From Prevotella sp. (GTDB lineage Bacteria > Bacteroidota > Bacteroidia > Bacteroidales > Bacteroidaceae): a stretch of 64,000 nt of DNA. Of the stretch, positions 1 through 8,548 are shown piece by piece. A program made the translations under genes and the position numbers. The notes below the pieces were generated by a model, which had not been told where the DNA came from, searched no databases, and saw nothing but the letters and a program-made list of their open reading frames with translations. Position 1 is the first letter of the stretch. Each line of letters opens with the position of its first letter. The stretch covers positions 1-64,000 of the forward strand of contig JAFSRY010000023.1 in assembly GCA_017445845.1 (NCBI GenBank), in the 5' to 3' direction.

Positions 1-37
1 AAGACGAAAATTTTCGCGATTTTTGACAAATATCAAG

Positions 38-190
38 GGAAAGAAGGGCGAAAGAGGAGGAAAGGGAGGGGGAAGCCGCGGAAAAACCGCGGCACACACT
101 CACTAAGGGAAGGAGGGGGCGGAAGAAAAAGGGAAGAAGGGGAAAGAAGAAAGAAAGAAAAGGGAGGGGACGGACGGAAAAAGGAAAAGG
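38..190. repeat. Purine-rich low-complexity tract
   Basis: The plus strand is almost entirely G and A over about 150 bases, so the 3' untranslated part of the neighbouring minus-strand gene is a polypyrimidine run. A 7-bp perfect hairpin (GCCGCGG, loop AAAAA, CCGCGGC) sits inside it at 75-93. No credible coding frame was seen; the open frames here translate to low-complexity Pro/Ser/Phe strings. Composition and hairpin are seen; function is unknown. Confidence 0.6.
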
Positions 191-206
191 CCGCTAATTT
201 GCGGCC
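189..206 (-). terminator. Rho-independent terminator of the DUF5723 gene
   Basis: Read on the minus strand this is GGCCGC, loop AAATTA, GCGGCC, followed by TTTTCCTTTTT. It lies about 36 bases after the stop codon of the minus-strand gene ending at 242, the right place to end the two-gene unit. Confidence 0.7.
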
Positions 207-241
207 ATTATGAGAGGGTTTGGGGGTGAACATTAAATTAA

Positions 242-1639
242 TTACCATGAAACGCTGACACCAAGAGAGATGTTGGCATTTGAGGTGAGTGGCACATATT
301 GTTTAGACATTTTGCCGATGATATGGTCCATACCTACATAGACGTTGATGAGTTTTGGATGTATATTAAGGACCCATCCGACGCTGGTAGTGAAAGTGCT
401 TGCCGAGAAGTTGACGCCTCCGTCAATCCAGTTGAACGGTGAATAGTTGGCACTGACCCTTCCCTCCGTCCATGACATTGGCCCATTGAAGCGATGCGTA
501 CCGAGGGCTCCGAATGACAGGGCTTTATAGTTCGGAAGTGTGTATTCTACGCCTACCCGGGCTGTAGCCCCTACCCCAACGGAACGTGCTCCCTGGTCTC
601 CCATATCTTTGAAGTGAGCGAAGTCAGCGAGGTCGTCTCCATATTTATCGAGTTGTTTCTCAAGGGTGTTGTCATTTCTATCTTCGTTAACCGAAACATT
701 TTGGAATCCGTTGAATGTGAAACTTTCGACGGTTGTCTGCAAGAGATGGGTATTATCCCATCGGATTGATCCAAGGTCGGTGACAGATGCGCTGACCGTG
801 ATATCGTCGTTTACTTTGTAAATGGCACCGAGGTCGAAGAGCATACCGAATCCACTGACTTTAACACCGTCGAGGTCAGCGTCATTGACATAGTCGTAGG
901 TTCCGTCCTTTGCATCATAGTCTTTCTGTTCTGTTTTGAATTCGACACCTCCGATGGAGATTTCTCCCTTCGCATTACCAGATACTGTCCACTGGTCGGT
1001 GTTTTTCAGGTCAACTTTAACATTTTTGAGGTCGATGTTTCCGTATCCTGCTCCGATTGCGAGTTTTACTTTCGCGCCTACCCTGAGGTTCTTTCCGATG
1101 TTCCGTGAGTGTCCAAAGGCCACTTCCCCATAGGCTTGTCCCCGGACAGCCATATCGTCGAATTGGTAGGTTTCATTACCTACGTTTTTCATAAATGCGA
1201 AGAGATCGTAAGGCAATGACAGTCCAGCCCTTTCCTTTACGTTGACTTCCAAGGTGCTATATCCTCCGAAGCCTTTAAACCCGAGTGAGAGCACGGTGAG
1301 GTTAAGGTCTTCGAGGAATATATTCTTTCCCTTTTTAAATCCTTTGAGAGCCTTGTCAACAGGTATTTCCGGGTTCATGAATGTCGTTTTAGAGTATCCA
1401 TTGTTGAGTGGATTGTCGAAAATGAATGCATCGAGGTTGAGGTTTCCCCTTACGCCTACGTTGATATTTCCGACGACGGGCATAGCAAAGTATCCATTGT
1501 CGTTTCCGAACGCGGGGTTCATATCGTGTCGGAACTTATAATCTTTTGTGAAATAGGCAGAATTGAGTTCCTGTGCCATTGTGTTGGCGGCGATAACCAG
1601 AGTGCCAGCCAACAGTATATATTTAGCTATGGATTTCAT
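242..1639 (-). CDS. DUF5723-type outer-membrane beta-barrel protein
   Basis: A 465-residue exported protein. Residues 1-22 form a signal peptide ending in AMA before Gln. The mature part begins with NSAYFTKDYKFRHDMNPAF, typical of the DUF5723 family of Bacteroidota, and alternates short hydrophobic strands with polar turns as in an outer-membrane barrel. It ends in Trp (VSVSW), the usual last residue of barrel proteins recognised by the BAM machinery. It follows a lipoprotein gene on the same strand after 36 bases, so the two are probably cotranscribed. The family has no assigned biochemical role; an envelope structural or transport role is inference. Confidence 0.75.
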   Translation of the reverse strand: MKSIAKYILLAGTLVIAANTMAQELNSAYFTKDYKFRHDMNPAFGNDNGYFAMPVVGNINVGVRGNLNLDAFIFDNPLNNGYSKTTFMNPEIPVDKALKGFKKGKNIFLEDLNLTVLSLGFKGFGGYSTLEVNVKERAGLSLPYDLFAFMKNVGNETYQFDDMAVRGQAYGEVAFGHSRNIGKNLRVGAKVKLAIGAGYGNIDLKNVKVDLKNTDQWTVSGNAKGEISIGGVEFKTEQKDYDAKDGTYDYVNDADLDGVKVSGFGMLFDLGAIYKVNDDITVSASVTDLGSIRWDNTHLLQTTVESFTFNGFQNVSVNEDRNDNTLEKQLDKYGDDLADFAHFKDMGDQGARSVGVGATARVGVEYTLPNYKALSFGALGTHRFNGPMSWTEGRVSANYSPFNWIDGGVNFSASTFTTSVGWVLNIHPKLINVYVGMDHIIGKMSKQYVPLTSNANISLGVSVSW

Positions 1640-1675
1640 AGTTGTTATTTTTTATCTGTTAGTCTTACCGTGCAG

Positions 1676-3595
1676 TTATTTTTCGTCATTGGCATCATAG
1701 ATGACACGTCCTTTCAGTGTCAGTTCGATGTCTGTGAGCTGTATGGTCTGGTTGTAAGCGTTCAGTCTGACTCCTACCTGTTTTTCGGTAATATTTCCGT
1801 TGTCATCACGTTTTGCTGCAGATGCTTTTGCGGTAAAGGCGATGGCATCGAGTCGCTTTAGTGCGTCGCTTTTCTTTTGTGAAGCCACCACCTTGAGTTT
1901 ACCTTCCTTAACGGCAGAACCATCCGAAGCATCGACATTGCATTCGACATTAAATTCGAGGTCGTCGCTCCTGATATTGTTTCCGTTGACATCGACCCCA
2001 TGAGCCTCGAAGTTGAGGAACAGCGGCAGTTGTGTCTTCACGTTTGCCGTCAGAGTGATTGTTGCATCTTTTGAAAGTTCGACGTCATCGAGGTCACCAT
2101 TGATATCGTCGATAGAATCGGAATAAGTGATGACGGCGTCTTCGGCAAAGGCCAATGGCGTCACGAACTCATACGAAGGTGCGATATAATAGTCATTCGG
2201 TCCCAGTCTGAAAGTGCTTGGGGCTACATCATCACCATGTTTTGCGCCCGATTCGGCACTGAAGGAGATTCTCTTCGGCATTTTCTTGACGATGTCGGTC
2301 AGGTTGTGAACGATGACAGGCTGATATTTCGTCTGATCTACGCCTTCCGTATTACGGCAGATACAGATTTTGCTCTCTTTGCTTCTCGGAATTGATATTT
2401 CAGGAATGCTTACACTGACGGGAGCTGTCCCGTCTTCGTATTCAGCCGTCAGTTTTCCCACGACGTATCCGTCAATGTCGGTATTGTTGTCGATGACAAG
2501 ATACAGTTGCGGGTTATATAGGTCTATGCTGACATCGTTGTCACTGAGGAAGTCGGGCACGTCGTCTATGTCGATACTGCCCATGTCCGTGAGGTTGATT
2601 TCCGGATTAAACTTTCCCGTTGCGCTTGTCACCACGATGTCCGACATGGCAAGTCCCACAGAAATACGGAAATCAGAGAAGTCTTTTGAATTCAGTTCCT
2701 CAGGCGTCACCTCCACATTGGTATCAATGGCAAGCCCCATGTCTACTTGTCCTCCGAGGGCAACGGTTCCCTTCTCATCTTCCTTTCCGGCAATGAATAC
2801 CGCGAACTCTCCATCTTCGGGGATGCCTGAAGCCCTTGCCACATTCAATCCCGTCACGCTGAACTGGAGTTGTATGACATCTTTTGTCTTAATGTCGGTG
2901 AGCGAGATATAGTTATTCTGTGTGTCGGTGCTGACGCTGCATGTACCTGCTGTTTTTCTCACGTTGCTCATAGTGAAAAACGTCGGCAACTTCAATGTAG
3001 CCTCTTTGATGTCATCAATGATGCCGTTGAGGACGGTGAAGTCTACCGTCATCGTGAGTGTTTCGGTGATGTCCAGATGATTTAGTTCCACAACTTCCTT
3101 AGGCACTCTTTTCTCTCCGTTCTTGTCGCTGGAACCGAAGAAGGTGACAACGGTTTGCTCGCGTTCGAAATTCAATGGGAAGCTGACACGCTGTGCATGT
3201 TGTCCCTTTGCAGGAGTATGAATGTAGCTCGACAGGTCAAGATGCATGTCGATGGATTTCGGTTTGATGCCTTCTACGGTGAATGGGTCTACTTCCGGTC
3301 GCGACGTCTTGATGTCGTTACCCTCTTTATAGACGTAATAGTCACCATTGTCAAATCCGAAAACGTTATCCTCTCCGGCAATAAAAACGATGTCGCTGCC
3401 ATCAATGTCAAGGATGTCATCGAGTTGTATTGCCATTGTTGAGTTGTTATTTGGCAATACCAATTGGTCGGTTCCCACTCCGATTGTCAGGTCAACGTCT
3501 TCAAGGTCATAGTTTTTATCTACGCACCCTACCATCAGAGTTCCCACACAGATAGCCATTAAGGCATTCCACTTAAAAAGATTGTGAAGACACAT
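1676..3595 (-). CDS. Large surface or periplasmic lipoprotein of unknown function
   Basis: A 639-residue protein with an N-terminal hydrophobic stretch ending in a lipobox (LMVGC, Cys24), so it should be lipidated. The rest is rich in beta-strand-like segments with many Asp and Thr residues (DLEDVDLTIGVGTDQL) and no recognised catalytic motif. It is the first gene of a minus-strand pair with the DUF5723 barrel gene; a TATCTTTG -7 element lies about 45 bases upstream. Pairing of a lipoprotein with a barrel suggests an envelope assembly, but no function can be named. Start chosen because it places the signal peptide at the very N terminus. Confidence 0.65.
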   Translation of the reverse strand: MCLHNLFKWNALMAICVGTLMVGCVDKNYDLEDVDLTIGVGTDQLVLPNNNSTMAIQLDDILDIDGSDIVFIAGEDNVFGFDNGDYYVYKEGNDIKTSRPEVDPFTVEGIKPKSIDMHLDLSSYIHTPAKGQHAQRVSFPLNFEREQTVVTFFGSSDKNGEKRVPKEVVELNHLDITETLTMTVDFTVLNGIIDDIKEATLKLPTFFTMSNVRKTAGTCSVSTDTQNNYISLTDIKTKDVIQLQFSVTGLNVARASGIPEDGEFAVFIAGKEDEKGTVALGGQVDMGLAIDTNVEVTPEELNSKDFSDFRISVGLAMSDIVVTSATGKFNPEINLTDMGSIDIDDVPDFLSDNDVSIDLYNPQLYLVIDNNTDIDGYVVGKLTAEYEDGTAPVSVSIPEISIPRSKESKICICRNTEGVDQTKYQPVIVHNLTDIVKKMPKRISFSAESGAKHGDDVAPSTFRLGPNDYYIAPSYEFVTPLAFAEDAVITYSDSIDDINGDLDDVELSKDATITLTANVKTQLPLFLNFEAHGVDVNGNNIRSDDLEFNVECNVDASDGSAVKEGKLKVVASQKKSDALKRLDAIAFTAKASAAKRDDNGNITEKQVGVRLNAYNQTIQLTDIELTLKGRVIYDANDEK

Positions 3596-3638
3596 AGTGG
3601 TTATATTAGAAGTTTAATAAAAAAAAGTATATCGCGTA

Positions 3639-3646
3639 CAAAGATA
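3639..3646 (-). promoter_or_regulatory. -7 element for the lipoprotein/DUF5723 unit
   Basis: TATCTTTG on the minus strand fits the Bacteroidota -7 consensus TAnnTTTG and lies about 45 bases before the lipoprotein start. No clear TTTG -33 element at the usual spacing was found. Confidence 0.5.
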
Positions 3647-3736
3647 GGCAAAAACTTCTAAATGGCGACATTAAAATTAAAAAAACTTTAATAACCAGAC
3701 TAAAAAACCTATCATTTTGTATTTTTTGGTATTGTT

Positions 3737-3770
3737 TTTGCTGTTATTCATTGAAAATAAAGTATCTTTG
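3737..3770 (+). promoter_or_regulatory. Promoter of the Bax-inhibitor-like gene
   Basis: TTTG at 3737-3740 and TATCTTTG at 3763-3770, separated by 22 bases, match the Bacteroidota housekeeping promoter. The start codon follows 24 bases after the -7 box. Confidence 0.6.
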
Positions 3771-3794
3771 CACCACTTTAAATGAAAAGGAATA

Positions 3795-4517
3795 ATGAAT
3801 ACAAGAGAATTTGACATTGACAATTACTATCTGGAGAGAGACGAAATGCTCTCACAGGTTTTTCCTGCGCTGATGCGCAAAGTTTACCTATGGATGACAC
3901 TTGCCCTCACCATTACCGGAATGACGGCCTATGGTGTGGCCACCTCGCCGAACATTCAGGCTCTCATCTTCCAGAACACCGCCATCTTCTGGGGGCTGAT
4001 GATAGGCGAGTTAGCGCTTGTCATGATAGTATCGGCCGGCATCAACCGCCTGTCGCTCACGACCGCCACACTGCTCTTTGCCCTCTATTCGGTACTCAAC
4101 GGTGTCACGATGTCGAGCATCTTCCTTGTCTATACGGCAGCCTCCATCGCCAAGGTCTTCTTCATCACGGCAGCCACCTTCGCTGCGATGGCCTTCTATG
4201 GCTATACGACCAAACGCGACCTGAGCCGGATGGGAGCCCTGCTCTTCATGGCCCTCATCGGTCTTATCATCGCCACCGTTGTCAACATCTTCCTTAAGAG
4301 CAGCGGCCTCGACCTCATCCTGAGCTATGGCGGCGTACTCATTTTCGTAGGACTCACAGCCTGGGATTCCCAGAAAATCAAAAAGATGCTGTCAACTCAA
4401 TACGACATGAGTGAAGGAGCCCAGAAACTGGCTCTGTTGGGAGCTCTCTCACTGTATCTCGACTTCATCAACCTGTTCCTCTACCTGCTCCGCATCCTTG
4501 GCAATCGCAACAACTAA
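3795..4517 (+). CDS. Bax inhibitor-1/YccA family membrane protein
   Basis: A 240-residue integral membrane protein. After a polar N terminus of about 20 residues there are about seven hydrophobic segments, as in the BI-1 (TMBIM/YccA) family. The loops carry typical family text such as YGYTTKRDLSRMGALLFM and, near the end, LYLDFINLFLYLLRILG. Family members form pH-sensitive calcium leak channels or modulate the membrane protease FtsH (YccA); which applies here is not known. It is followed 47 bases later by a DUF4923 lipoprotein gene on the same strand and probably shares its mRNA. Confidence 0.85.
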   Translation: MNTREFDIDNYYLERDEMLSQVFPALMRKVYLWMTLALTITGMTAYGVATSPNIQALIFQNTAIFWGLMIGELALVMIVSAGINRLSLTTATLLFALYSVLNGVTMSSIFLVYTAASIAKVFFITAATFAAMAFYGYTTKRDLSRMGALLFMALIGLIIATVVNIFLKSSGLDLILSYGGVLIFVGLTAWDSQKIKKMLSTQYDMSEGAQKLALLGALSLYLDFINLFLYLLRILGNRNN

Positions 4518-4564
4518 TAAGTCTCGCGCGTATATATAATAATGTATATCTATAATAAGAAAGC

Positions 4565-5215
4565 ATGAAAAGAAAGAACATCATCCTTGTGGCCGCTGGT
4601 ACGCTCCTGTTGACGAGCTGCGGTCCCATGACACAAACCGGCGCCACAAACGGCACCACCGATGCCGCCAACGTATTGGGCGGTGTGCTCGGAGCAATCA
4701 CCAACGGCGATGCCCTCGGCAACATCCTCGGCAGCGTTCTCGGCACTGACAAACTGACAGAAGCCACACTCTATGGTTCATGGAAATACAGTCAGCCCGG
4801 CGTAGCCTTCACATCCGACCAGCTGCTGGCCAAGGCAGGCGGCGAAGTGGCAGCTTCGCAAGTAAAGGAAAAGCTGAAGAGCTACTACAATAGTTTCGGC
4901 ATCAACTCTTCCACCACCAATCTTACGCTGAAGGAAGACAAGACCTTCTCGGGCATCATTGCCGGTAAGAACATCAGCGGCACCTACACCTTCGACCAGG
5001 CTCAGGGGCTTCTCACGCTGAAGACGCTGTTCTTCACCCTCCCTGCCTATGTAAAGGGTTCTACAACAGGCATGAGCCTGCTCTTTGAGTCGAAGAAGCT
5101 CCTCACCTTTCTTCAGACGGCAGCCATCATGAGCGGCAATTCTGAGCTGAAGACCATTGGCGACCTGAGCAAGAACTACGATGGTGTCCGCATCGGTTTC
5201 GACATGAGCCGCTAA
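4565..5215 (+). CDS. DUF4923-type lipoprotein
   Basis: A 216-residue protein with a lipobox (LLTSC, Cys19). A Gly/Asn-rich linker (NVLGGVLGAITNGDALGNIL) leads to a lipocalin-like beta domain starting near LYGSWKYSQPGVAF, the arrangement of DUF4923 proteins of Prevotella and Bacteroides. It is expected to sit in the outer membrane facing the periplasm or surface. It follows the BI-1 gene and is closed by a terminator hairpin. Function is unknown. Confidence 0.75.
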   Translation: MKRKNIILVAAGTLLLTSCGPMTQTGATNGTTDAANVLGGVLGAITNGDALGNILGSVLGTDKLTEATLYGSWKYSQPGVAFTSDQLLAKAGGEVAASQVKEKLKSYYNSFGINSSTTNLTLKEDKTFSGIIAGKNISGTYTFDQAQGLLTLKTLFFTLPAYVKGSTTGMSLLFESKKLLTFLQTAAIMSGNSELKTIGDLSKNYDGVRIGFDMSR

Positions 5216-5240
5216 CCCTACCGACGAGTCACATAAAACG

Positions 5241-5299
5241 AAAAGTGAACAGTCTTCTCCTTCATGTCCATGCAGCCAAGGCTTTTCACTTTTCTTTTT
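5241..5299 (+). terminator. Terminator after the DUF4923 gene
   Basis: AAAAGTGAA at 5241-5249 pairs with TTCACTTTT at 5285-5293, followed by C and TTTTT. It ends the plus-strand unit before the argR promoter. The loop is long (about 35 bases), which lowers confidence. Confidence 0.5.
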
Positions 5300-5394
5300 A
5301 GTCTTCCACAGTCCTTAATCCCCCGCCCCTCCCACAGACGAGAGAGAGAATAGGCAAGAAAACGCAGTACAAAAACACATTTTTATACAAATTG

Positions 5395-5426
5395 TTTGGT
5401 TCTGTAAAAGGTTTTTCGTATATTTG
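5395..5426 (+). promoter_or_regulatory. argR promoter
   Basis: TTTG at 5395-5398, 20-base spacer, TATATTTG at 5419-5426: a near-ideal Bacteroidota promoter. The predicted start of transcription falls just before the ARG-box-like palindrome. Confidence 0.7.
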
Positions 5427-5435
5427 CAGCAACAA

Positions 5436-5453
5436 TTCGAATAAAAATTCAGA
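5436..5453 (+). promoter_or_regulatory. ARG-box-like operator before argR
   Basis: Positions 5436-5453 fit the ARG box wnTGAATwwwwATTCAnw at 17 of 18 positions; the only deviation is C for T at 5438. It ends three bases before the argR start codon and directly follows the promoter, the position expected for autorepression. Match is seen; binding is inference. Confidence 0.6.
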
Positions 5454-5456
5454 CGC

Positions 5457-5927
5457 ATGAAAGCTAAAGGTGAACGATTAGACGCATTGAAAATGCTCAT
5501 CTCCAGTCAAGAGTTAGGCTCACAGGAAGAAGTCCTTCAGATGCTACGCCAAGAAGGCTACGACATCACACAGGCCACCCTGAGCCGCGACCTCAAGCAA
5601 CTCAAAGTAGCCAAGGCAGCCTCCATGAGCGGCAAATACGTTTATGTGCTGCCCAACGAGACCATGTACCGCCGCATTCACAAGCCCCTGTCGGCCCAAG
5701 AGATGATGCAGACGCAAGGGTTTCTCTCCATTCACTTCTCCGGCAACATGGCGGTCATCAAGACCCGGCCGGGCTATGCCAGTTCCATTGCCTACAACAT
5801 CGACAACAGCGAGATACCTCAAATACTCGGCACCATAGCAGGCGACGACACCATCTTCCTCGTCATCAAACAAGGTGTGACCGAAGAAGAAATCAGGCAA
5901 GAAATCTACGGCGTGGCAAAATATTAA
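5457..5927 (+). CDS. argR: Arginine repressor ArgR
   Basis: A 156-residue protein, the family's usual length. Residues 1-70 form the winged helix-turn-helix domain (EEVLQMLRQEGYDITQATLS, then RDLKQLKVAK). The C-terminal domain contains GTIAGDDTIFLVIKQG, the GTIAGDDT arginine-binding and trimerisation motif. It binds arginine as a hexamer and represses arginine synthesis genes through ARG boxes; one such box lies in its own leader. No arginine biosynthesis genes are adjacent in this window, so its targets are elsewhere. Confidence 0.95.
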   Translation: MKAKGERLDALKMLISSQELGSQEEVLQMLRQEGYDITQATLSRDLKQLKVAKAASMSGKYVYVLPNETMYRRIHKPLSAQEMMQTQGFLSIHFSGNMAVIKTRPGYASSIAYNIDNSEIPQILGTIAGDDTIFLVIKQGVTEEEIRQEIYGVAKY

Positions 5928-6001
5928 GCCTTTCGTGCATCTTTTTCTCATTCGCTAACGTCAAACGAGCAGAAAACAACCCATAAAAAAAAAAGACAAC
6001 T

Positions 6002-6184
6002 ATGGAAAAAAAGCTTTTACGTTCACACGACCGCATCATCGCCGGAGTATGCGGCGGACTTGCCAACTATTTCGATGCCGACCCCACCATCGTCCGACTC
6101 ATCTATGTCCTGCTCACCTTCTTCACCGTCTTCAGCGGCATTTTGCTCTACCCCTTACTGTGGATTATCATGCCCGAAGAATAA
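6002..6184 (+). CDS. PspC-domain small membrane protein
   Basis: A 60-residue single-domain PspC protein: KKLLRSHDRIIAGVCGGLAN followed by a transmembrane segment of about 25 residues (IYVLLTFFTVFSGILLYPLL) and a short PEE tail. PspC proteins sit in the inner membrane and in proteobacteria take part in the phage-shock envelope-stress response; the stand-alone Bacteroidota forms are uncharacterised. The next gene begins 22 bases after the stop, suggesting cotranscription. Confidence 0.85.
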   Translation: MEKKLLRSHDRIIAGVCGGLANYFDADPTIVRLIYVLLTFFTVFSGILLYPLLWIIMPEE

Positions 6185-6206
6185 CAAAGAAAAACCCTCG
6201 ACGACT

Positions 6207-6761
6207 ATGGATGACAGTATCCGACAGATTGGCCAGCGCCTGAAAGGCTTGCGCGATGTGCTCGACATACCAGCAGAAGAAGTGGCAGAGTTATGTGAAA
6301 TCTCCCTTGAGCACTATCTGAAGATAGAGGCCGGCGAAGCCGACCCCTCCGTCTACAGGCTTTCGCGCATCTCCAAGCGCTATGGCATTGCCCTCGATGT
6401 ATTGCTCTTCGGCGAAGAGCCGCGCATGGGTTCCTATTTCATTACCCGTCGCGGTCAGGGGCTCAGTCAGCAACGCCCCAATGCGTATAAATACCAGAGT
6501 CTTGCGGCCAGTTTCCGTGGTCGCAAGACCGATCCGTTTTATGTAGAGATAGACCCCTTGCCCGACGGGAAGACCTTCAACCAGAACTCCCACGGCGGTC
6601 AGGAGTTCGATTATGTGCTTGAAGGTCAGCTTGAGGTCACCATCGGCGACAAGGTGCTTCAACTAAACGAAGGTGACAGCGTCTACCTCGACGCCTCCCA
6701 TCCCCACTCCATGCGGGCCCTTAACAACCAACGTGTGAAATTTATCTGTATTGTTATTTAG
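6207..6761 (+). CDS. XRE-family regulator with C-terminal cupin domain
   Basis: A 184-residue protein. Residues 1-70 form a helix-turn-helix of the XRE type (EDVAEL-like segment EEVAELCEISLEHYLKIEAG). Residues about 110-184 form a small cupin (GQEFDYVLEGQLEVTIGDKV; SVYLDASHPHSMRAL) with the His and Glu positions of a metal or ligand pocket. I chose the ATG at 6207 because an earlier in-frame start would overlap PspC and give low-complexity sequence. It is followed by an acyl-CoA ligase gene, a pairing common in Bacteroidota, so it probably senses or controls that enzyme's acid substrate (inference). Confidence 0.85.
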   Translation: MDDSIRQIGQRLKGLRDVLDIPAEEVAELCEISLEHYLKIEAGEADPSVYRLSRISKRYGIALDVLLFGEEPRMGSYFITRRGQGLSQQRPNAYKYQSLAASFRGRKTDPFYVEIDPLPDGKTFNQNSHGGQEFDYVLEGQLEVTIGDKVLQLNEGDSVYLDASHPHSMRALNNQRVKFICIVI

Positions 6762-6809
6762 GTGCTCCCCCAACACATCCAACACTTATTCCCCACCCCG
6801 CCGTCAAAC

Positions 6810-8516
6810 ATGATTGAAAGATTTATAGAGCAGACCCGCTTCACTTCAGAGGAAGACTTCCGTAAGCATCTGCATTTCAGGATACCCGAGAATTTCAACT
6901 TCGCCTACGACGTCATGGATGTCTGGGCAGAAGAACAACCCGACAAGTTGGCCATCATCTGGACCAACGACAAGGGCAGAGAACGCATGACGACCTTTGC
7001 CCAACTCAAAGAGCAGTCCGACCAGGCTGCCGCCTATCTGCAGTCACTCGGCATTGGCCACGGCGACATGGTCATGCTCATTCTGAAGCGTCGCTACGAG
7101 TGGTGGCTCACCATGCTCGCCCTCCACAAGCTGGGTGCCATTGCCATTCCCGCCACTCACATGCTCACTGAAAAAGACATCGTCTACCGGAACAACCGGG
7201 CGTCGGTCAAGGCCATTGTCTGCGTCGACGACGAATATGTCACCCGGCAAATCAAGCTGGCCCTTCCCGACAGTCCCACAGTGGAAAGAGTCGTCGTGGT
7301 TTCGGAGAATATCGAAGCCGACGCCTCCTTGAAGAAGACCGAGTCGTCAGCCATCTTCTCTTACTGGCAGTCGGAGTGGCAGCAAGCCCCTGCCTTCCAT
7401 CGTCCTGCCCATGTCAATACGAACGACGACACCATGCTCATGTATTTCACCAGCGGTACTTCCGGCGAGCCAAAGATGGTTGCCCACAACTATCTCTATG
7501 CTCTCGGCCATCTGACCACCGGAGCCTTCTGGCATAACCTCGGCGAATACTCCATCCATCTTACCGTAGCCGACACCGGCTGGGGAAAAGCCGTATGGGG
7601 AAAGTTCTACGGACAGTGGCTGGCAGGTGCCGTCGTCTTTGTCTTCGACCACGAGAAGTTCACTGCCGACAAGATACTCCGTCAGATTGAGCGCTATCGG
7701 ATCACGTCCTTCTGCGCACCACCCACCATCTATCGCTTCCTCATCCGCGAAGACCTCTCACAATACGACCTCTCCTCACTGAAATATTGCTGCACGGCCG
7801 GTGAGGCCCTCAATGCTGCCGTCTACGACAAGTTCCTCGAACTCACCGGCTTACGCCTCATGGAAGGCTTCGGACAGACCGAGACCACGCTGACGCTCGG
7901 CACCTTTCCTTGGATGACGCCGAAGCCTGGTTCCATGGGAAAGCCCAACCCTCAATACGACATTGACCTAATCAAACCCGATGGCACGCACTGTGAAGAC
8001 GGCGAGAAGGGAGAAATCGTCATTAAGGCCTCACAAGACGGGTCGACGACACCTGTCGGACTCTTCAAGGGCTACTACCGCGACGAGGAGAAGACGCGCG
8101 AGGCATGGCACGACGGCATCTATCATACCGGCGACGTAGCCTGGCGCGACGAAGACGGCTACTTCTGGTTTGTCGGCCGCACCGACGATGTCATCAAGTC
8201 GTCAGGCTATCGCATCGGTCCCTTTGAGGTGGAGAGTGCCCTGATGACCCATCCTGCCGTCGTCGAGTGTGCCATCACGGGGGTGCCCGACGACATTCGC
8301 GGTATGGTCGTCAAGGCCACGGTCGTCCTTGCCGCCCAATGGAAGCAACATGCCGACGACGACCTCGTCAAAGAACTCCAACGGCACGTCAAGCGCGTCA
8401 CGGCTCCTTATAAATACCCACGCATCATCGAATTTGTCGACGAACTGCCCAAGACCATCTCCGGAAAAATCCGACGGGTGGAAATACGAGAGAAAGATGA
8501 AAAGGGGAAAAAGTGA
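6810..8516 (+). CDS. AMP-forming acyl-CoA synthetase (ANL superfamily)
   Basis: A 568-residue adenylate-forming enzyme that activates a carboxylic acid to an acyl-AMP and then to acyl-CoA. Core motifs are present: the phosphate loop MYFTSGTSGEPK near residue 212, EGFGQTETTLTLG, HTGDVAWRDEDGYFWFVGRT near 438 with DDVIKSSGYRIGPFEVE, and the catalytic Lys in PKTISGKIRR near 552. The overall pattern is closest to medium-chain acyl-CoA or acetyl-CoA synthetase types; the true acid is unknown. I prefer ATG 6810 over GTG 6762 because MIERFIEQTRF is where family members begin. Likely cotranscribed with the XRE-cupin gene 48 bases upstream. Confidence 0.9.
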   Translation: MIERFIEQTRFTSEEDFRKHLHFRIPENFNFAYDVMDVWAEEQPDKLAIIWTNDKGRERMTTFAQLKEQSDQAAAYLQSLGIGHGDMVMLILKRRYEWWLTMLALHKLGAIAIPATHMLTEKDIVYRNNRASVKAIVCVDDEYVTRQIKLALPDSPTVERVVVVSENIEADASLKKTESSAIFSYWQSEWQQAPAFHRPAHVNTNDDTMLMYFTSGTSGEPKMVAHNYLYALGHLTTGAFWHNLGEYSIHLTVADTGWGKAVWGKFYGQWLAGAVVFVFDHEKFTADKILRQIERYRITSFCAPPTIYRFLIREDLSQYDLSSLKYCCTAGEALNAAVYDKFLELTGLRLMEGFGQTETTLTLGTFPWMTPKPGSMGKPNPQYDIDLIKPDGTHCEDGEKGEIVIKASQDGSTTPVGLFKGYYRDEEKTREAWHDGIYHTGDVAWRDEDGYFWFVGRTDDVIKSSGYRIGPFEVESALMTHPAVVECAITGVPDDIRGMVVKATVVLAAQWKQHADDDLVKELQRHVKRVTAPYKYPRIIEFVDELPKTISGKIRRVEIREKDEKGKK

Positions 8517-8548
8517 AGAGGTAAAAAAGTAAAAAACAAAGAAAAAAA

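Noticed and set aside
6060..6206. N-terminal extension of the XRE-cupin gene into PspC
   Set aside because: The extra 49 residues are Ser/Pro low complexity, overlap PspC out of frame and precede a normal XRE start at 6207.
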